Assembly (NCBI RefSeq): GCF_014200455.1
Contig: NZ_JACHBW010000009.1
Location: 186,001-250,000 of the forward strand
Reading direction: 5' to 3'
Source: Paraburkholderia bannensis
GTDB lineage: Bacteria > Pseudomonadota > Gammaproteobacteria > Burkholderiales > Burkholderiaceae
Length of the DNA stretch: 64,000 nucleotides
Under the pieces are notes generated by a model that did no database searches, had not been told where the DNA came from, and saw only the letters and a program-made list of their open reading frames with translations. Both the position numbers and the translations under genes were made by a program. Below, in pieces: positions 61,365 through 64,000 of the stretch (the first letter of the stretch is position 1; every line of letters starts with the position of its first letter).

Positions 61365-62894
61365 CTACGCCGCGCGCTTGCCGAATGCATGCCTTTCGAT
61401 CACGCGCGCGAGCGTGGCGAACGCCGGATCGATGTTTTCGTGCGGGACGCAGGCATAACCTGTCAGTAATCCTTTGCGTTGCTGCTTGCCGAGGTAGTAC
61501 GAGGCGAGCGGCCGGACAATGACGCCGGCATCGTAGGCTGCGGCCGCGATCTCGCGGTCGTCGCTGGACTCGGGCAAGCCGAGTACGAAATGCAGGCCCG
61601 CTTCGTCGCCCATCACCGGCAGGGCATCGCCGAAATGCCGTGTGACTGCGTCGATCAGCAATTGGCGACGCTCGCCATAAAGCGTACGCATGCGCCGCAC
61701 GTGCGAGGTGAGATAGCCGTCCATGATGAACTCGGCCAGCACGGCCTGCTGCATCAACTGGCCTTCGCGATAAAGCTCCGCCACGGCGGTGCGGAAGGTG
61801 GCGGCGAGCCGCTCGGGCACCACCATATAGCCGATGCGCAGGCCCGGGAACAGCAGCTTGCCAAGACTGCCCACATAGATCACCCGATCCGATTCGTCGA
61901 GCCCTTGCAGGGACGCGAGCGGTCGGCTGCCGTAGCGGAACTCGCTGTCGTAATCGTCCTCGATGATCCAGACCTTGTGCTGGCGCGCGTATTCGAGCAA
62001 GGTGCGACGCCTCGCGAGGCTCATGACCATGCCCAGGGGGTATTGATGCGAGGGCGTGACAAGCGCCATACGCGGCGGGTGACGCAAATCCGGGTCGCGC
62101 GGATTCAGGCCTTCGGCATCCACCGGGATGGGCGCGAGCTTGATGCCTGACGCCTGCAGGACGCTGCGCGCGCCCCAGTAGCACGGCTCCTCGACCCAGG
62201 CGCGGTCGCCGTGGTCGGCGAGCAGGCGCACGGTAAGGTCGATCGACTGATGGATGCCGGTGGTGATGATGATCTGGTCGGGCGAGCAGCGCACCGAGCG
62301 CGCGACGCGCAGATAGTCCGACAAGGCGCGCCGCAACGGACGATAGCCTCCGCCCGGCGCATAGGTGAGCAGGTCGTGGCTCGCCGATTTCCACAGACGC
62401 GATTGCAGGCGGCTCCAGGTGCGCGCGGGAAACTCGGCGACGTCGGGCACGCCGGGCATGAACGCGCCCCATTGCCTGGCCGAGACACCCGCTTCGTCGA
62501 TCAGGCGCTGGCCGCGCACGGACATGTCGCCGCGCGGGCAGGATGAGGGCGCAGCGGGCGCAGCGGGCGCAGCGGGCGCATCGGCGTCTTCGGTCGCACG
62601 GGGCGCGCGTGGCCCGACCGCCGCGGTGTCGGGGCGTGTATCGGCCACATAGGTGCCGCTACCGGTCGTCGAGAGCACATAGCCTTCGGCGCTCAGCTGG
62701 TCGTACACGTGCAGCACGGTATTGCGCGCGATGCCAAGGTCGCCCGCAAGCGTGCGCGAACTGGGCAGCTTGGCGCCGGGCGCGAGCCGGCCGCTCAGGA
62801 TGGCCTGCTGCATCAGGCTGAGCAGTTGCCGATAAACCGGCTCGGCATCGGTCTTATCGATTTGCGCGGCGAGCCAGTCAGACAAAATTACCAT
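61365..62894 (-). CDS. MocR/PdxR/GabR-type transcriptional regulator
   Basis: The 509-residue protein joins a GntR winged helix (residues 1-75, with EPVYRQLLSLMQQAILSGRL and AGDLGIARNTVLHVYDQLSA) to an aminotransferase-like domain (about 120-500). The PLP-binding Lys is in GSLGKLLFPGLRIGY, near residue 344. MocR proteins sense PLP or amino compounds such as GABA and control metabolism of vitamin B6, GABA or polyamines. Its linker is an Ala-Pro repeat encoded by a tandem 9-base repeat. It is divergent from a polyamine-type ABC transporter gene, so it probably controls that operon. Confidence 0.92.
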   Translation of the reverse strand: MVILSDWLAAQIDKTDAEPVYRQLLSLMQQAILSGRLAPGAKLPSSRTLAGDLGIARNTVLHVYDQLSAEGYVLSTTGSGTYVADTRPDTAAVGPRAPRATEDADAPAAPAAPAAPSSCPRGDMSVRGQRLIDEAGVSARQWGAFMPGVPDVAEFPARTWSRLQSRLWKSASHDLLTYAPGGGYRPLRRALSDYLRVARSVRCSPDQIIITTGIHQSIDLTVRLLADHGDRAWVEEPCYWGARSVLQASGIKLAPIPVDAEGLNPRDPDLRHPPRMALVTPSHQYPLGMVMSLARRRTLLEYARQHKVWIIEDDYDSEFRYGSRPLASLQGLDESDRVIYVGSLGKLLFPGLRIGYMVVPERLAATFRTAVAELYREGQLMQQAVLAEFIMDGYLTSHVRRMRTLYGERRQLLIDAVTRHFGDALPVMGDEAGLHFVLGLPESSDDREIAAAAYDAGVIVRPLASYYLGKQQRKGLLTGYACVPHENIDPAFATLARVIERHAFGKRAA

Positions 62895-62910
62895 CGGATC
62901 ACCGTGACAA

Positions 62911-62945
62911 AGTGGCTCTATTCAGAATAATGAAATGGCTCCATT
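62911..62945 (+). promoter_or_regulatory. Direct repeats, candidate MocR-type operator
   Basis: AGTGGCTCTATT (62911-62922) and AATGGCTCCATT (62934-62945) match at 10 of 12 positions and are 23 bases apart. MocR/GabR/PdxR regulators bind direct repeats near the promoters they control. The pair lies in the 178-base region between the MocR-type gene and the ABC transporter gene. Confidence 0.6.
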
Positions 62946-62970
62946 GCATGGAACCGGAAGCGACTATAGT
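62944..62970 (+). promoter_or_regulatory. Predicted promoter of the ABC transporter operon
   Basis: TTGCAT (62944-62949) and TATAGT (62965-62970) are 15 bases apart, close to a sigma-70-type promoter with short spacing. It lies next to the MocR-type direct repeats and about 100 bases before the ATPase gene. Confidence 0.4.
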
Positions 62971-63072
62971 AATCCGCACGTCAGGTCCGGTTAATGCCGG
63001 AGACAGCATTTTTTTAATCGCGCCGGATCGACGGTTCACGGCAATACGGGAATAAAGACAGGAGACCAGGCG

Positions 63073-64000
63073 ATGAAGCAGTCGGACGTGATCGTCAGCT
63101 TTCGCGGCGTACGCAAGACCTACGATGGCGAAACCCTCGTGGTGAAGCAGCTTGATCTGGACATCTATCAGGGCGAGTTCCTGACGCTGCTGGGGCCGTC
63201 CGGCTCGGGCAAGACCACGTGTCTGATGATGCTCGCGGGTTTTGAATTTCCGACCGGCGGCGAGATCCGCCTGGAAGGCAAGCTGCTCAACAACGTGCCG
63301 CCGCACAAGCGCGATATCGGCATGGTGTTCCAGAACTACGCGCTGTTCCCGCACATGACGGTCGAGCAGAACGTGGCGTATCCGCTGGGCGTGCGCAAGG
63401 TGCCCGCCGGCGAACGCGCCGCGCGCGTGAACGATGCGCTCAAGATGGTGCGCATGGAGAGTTTCGCCAAGCGTTATCCGGCGCAGCTCTCCGGCGGCCA
63501 GCAGCAACGGATCGCGCTGGCGCGCGCGCTGGTGTTCCAGCCCAAGCTCGTGCTCATGGACGAACCGCTGGGCGCGCTCGACAAACAGCTGCGCGAACAT
63601 ATGCAGTACGAACTGAAATCGCTGCACGAAAAGCTCGGCGTCACGTTCGTCTACGTCACGCACGATCAGGGCGAGGCGCTTACCATGTCGGACCGCGTGG
63701 CGGTGTTCGACAAGGGCATCGTGCAGCAGCTCGACAGCGTGGACCGCCTGTACGAATCGCCGTGCAACGAGTTCGTGGCGAACTTCATCGGCGATAGCAA
63801 TCGCCTGCGCGGCAAGATCGCCTCGGTCGAAGGCGAGTTCTGCGAAATCCATCTGGCCGACGGCACGCGCCTCACGGGACGCAATGTCGCCGGCGCGCAA
63901 GCCGGTGCCGACGCCATCGCCTGCATCCGCCCCGAGCGCATGAAGCTGGCCGCGCCCGGTGTGAATGGCGCGGGCAGCGGCGCGGCCAACGCCATCGCGG
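63073..64000 (+). CDS. ABC transporter ATPase, spermidine/putrescine PotA type (partial)
   Basis: The frame starts at an ATG with GGAGA upstream and is still open at the window edge after 309 codons. It has Walker A (GPSGSGKTT), the Q-loop (QNYALFPHMTV), the signature LSGGQQQRIALARAL, Walker B (LVLMDEPLGALD) and the H-loop VTHDQGEA. A TOBE-like domain begins at about residue 240 (NEFVANFIGDSNRLRGKI). This matches the PotA/PotG group for polyamine or similar import. The downstream permease and binding-protein genes are outside the window. The divergent MocR-type gene supports an amine-related substrate. Confidence 0.93.
   Translation, partial: MKQSDVIVSFRGVRKTYDGETLVVKQLDLDIYQGEFLTLLGPSGSGKTTCLMMLAGFEFPTGGEIRLEGKLLNNVPPHKRDIGMVFQNYALFPHMTVEQNVAYPLGVRKVPAGERAARVNDALKMVRMESFAKRYPAQLSGGQQQRIALARALVFQPKLVLMDEPLGALDKQLREHMQYELKSLHEKLGVTFVYVTHDQGEALTMSDRVAVFDKGIVQQLDSVDRLYESPCNEFVANFIGDSNRLRGKIASVEGEFCEIHLADGTRLTGRNVAGAQAGADAIACIRPERMKLAAPGVNGAGSGAANAIA

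Noticed and set aside
62899..63900. 333-codon minus-strand frame at the right end
   Set aside because: Antisense to the PotA-like ATPase gene, which has every ABC motif.

Overview
The window is GC-rich with dense coding on both strands. Its gene content points to a member of the Burkholderiales, most likely a Burkholderia/Paraburkholderia/Caballeronia-type betaproteobacterium: two Omp32-type trimeric porins, a DUF4148 peptide, many LysR/GntR regulators beside single catabolic modules, a hut pathway of the HutF/HutG type, and many MHS/AAHS transporters. No rRNA, tRNA, insertion sequence, integrase or CRISPR array was seen. It reads as an accessory-type catabolic stretch of a chromosome or chromid.

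Layout. 1-231 holds the start of an exported protein behind a Fur-box-like dyad, probably a TonB-dependent receptor. 430-4099 is a LysR regulator divergent from an M20 amidohydrolase and an MHS transporter. 4280-4627 is a small unknown protein. 4908-11163 is a tripartite RND efflux operon whose periplasmic adaptor carries an extra C-terminal OmpA-like domain, the most unusual architecture here. 11242-14312 holds small unknown proteins, an ankyrin protein and an AtoE-type short-chain fatty acid permease. 14913-25431 holds an alpha/beta hydrolase, then the histidine-utilisation locus hutC-hutU-hutD-hutI-hutF-hutG (no hutH in the window), a porin and an NCS1 permease. HutC-like palindromes stand before hutU and before the permease. 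25538-29297 holds a ClsC-like phospholipase D, a gamma-glutamyltransferase and a small protein.

29358-35854 holds a 2-hydroxyacid dehydrogenase and a CoA-transferase / HMG-CoA-lyase-like / VOC operon with its LysR gene and a convergent MFS transporter. TTTCC...GGAAA dyads occur both before the operon and before the LysR gene. 36300-41100 is a periplasmic molybdenum hydroxylase: a Tat-exported Moco subunit, a 2Fe-2S subunit and a tri-haem lipoprotein cytochrome c. 41144-43195 holds a ClC transporter, a MarR regulator and a small membrane protein. 43389-46168 holds a DapA-family enzyme behind a small protein, and convergently a DadA-like oxidase behind a tandem glycine riboswitch.

46334-55010 is an aromatic-type catabolic cluster: porin, GntR regulator, GlcG-like protein, ACMSD-like amidohydrolase, extradiol dioxygenase, FAH-family hydrolase, FAD monooxygenase and AAHS transporter. 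55112-60419 is a second, oppositely directed module: an outer-membrane channel, an alpha/beta hydrolase, an amidohydrolase and an MFS transporter, with a LysR gene. The window ends with a DUF4148 peptide and a MocR/PdxR-type regulator divergent from a truncated spermidine/putrescine-type ABC ATPase gene.

Most modules share one design: a local regulator, a catabolic enzyme set and a dedicated transporter or porin. All functions are read from motifs and context. No database search was possible, so substrates of the catabolic modules are inferred or left open.
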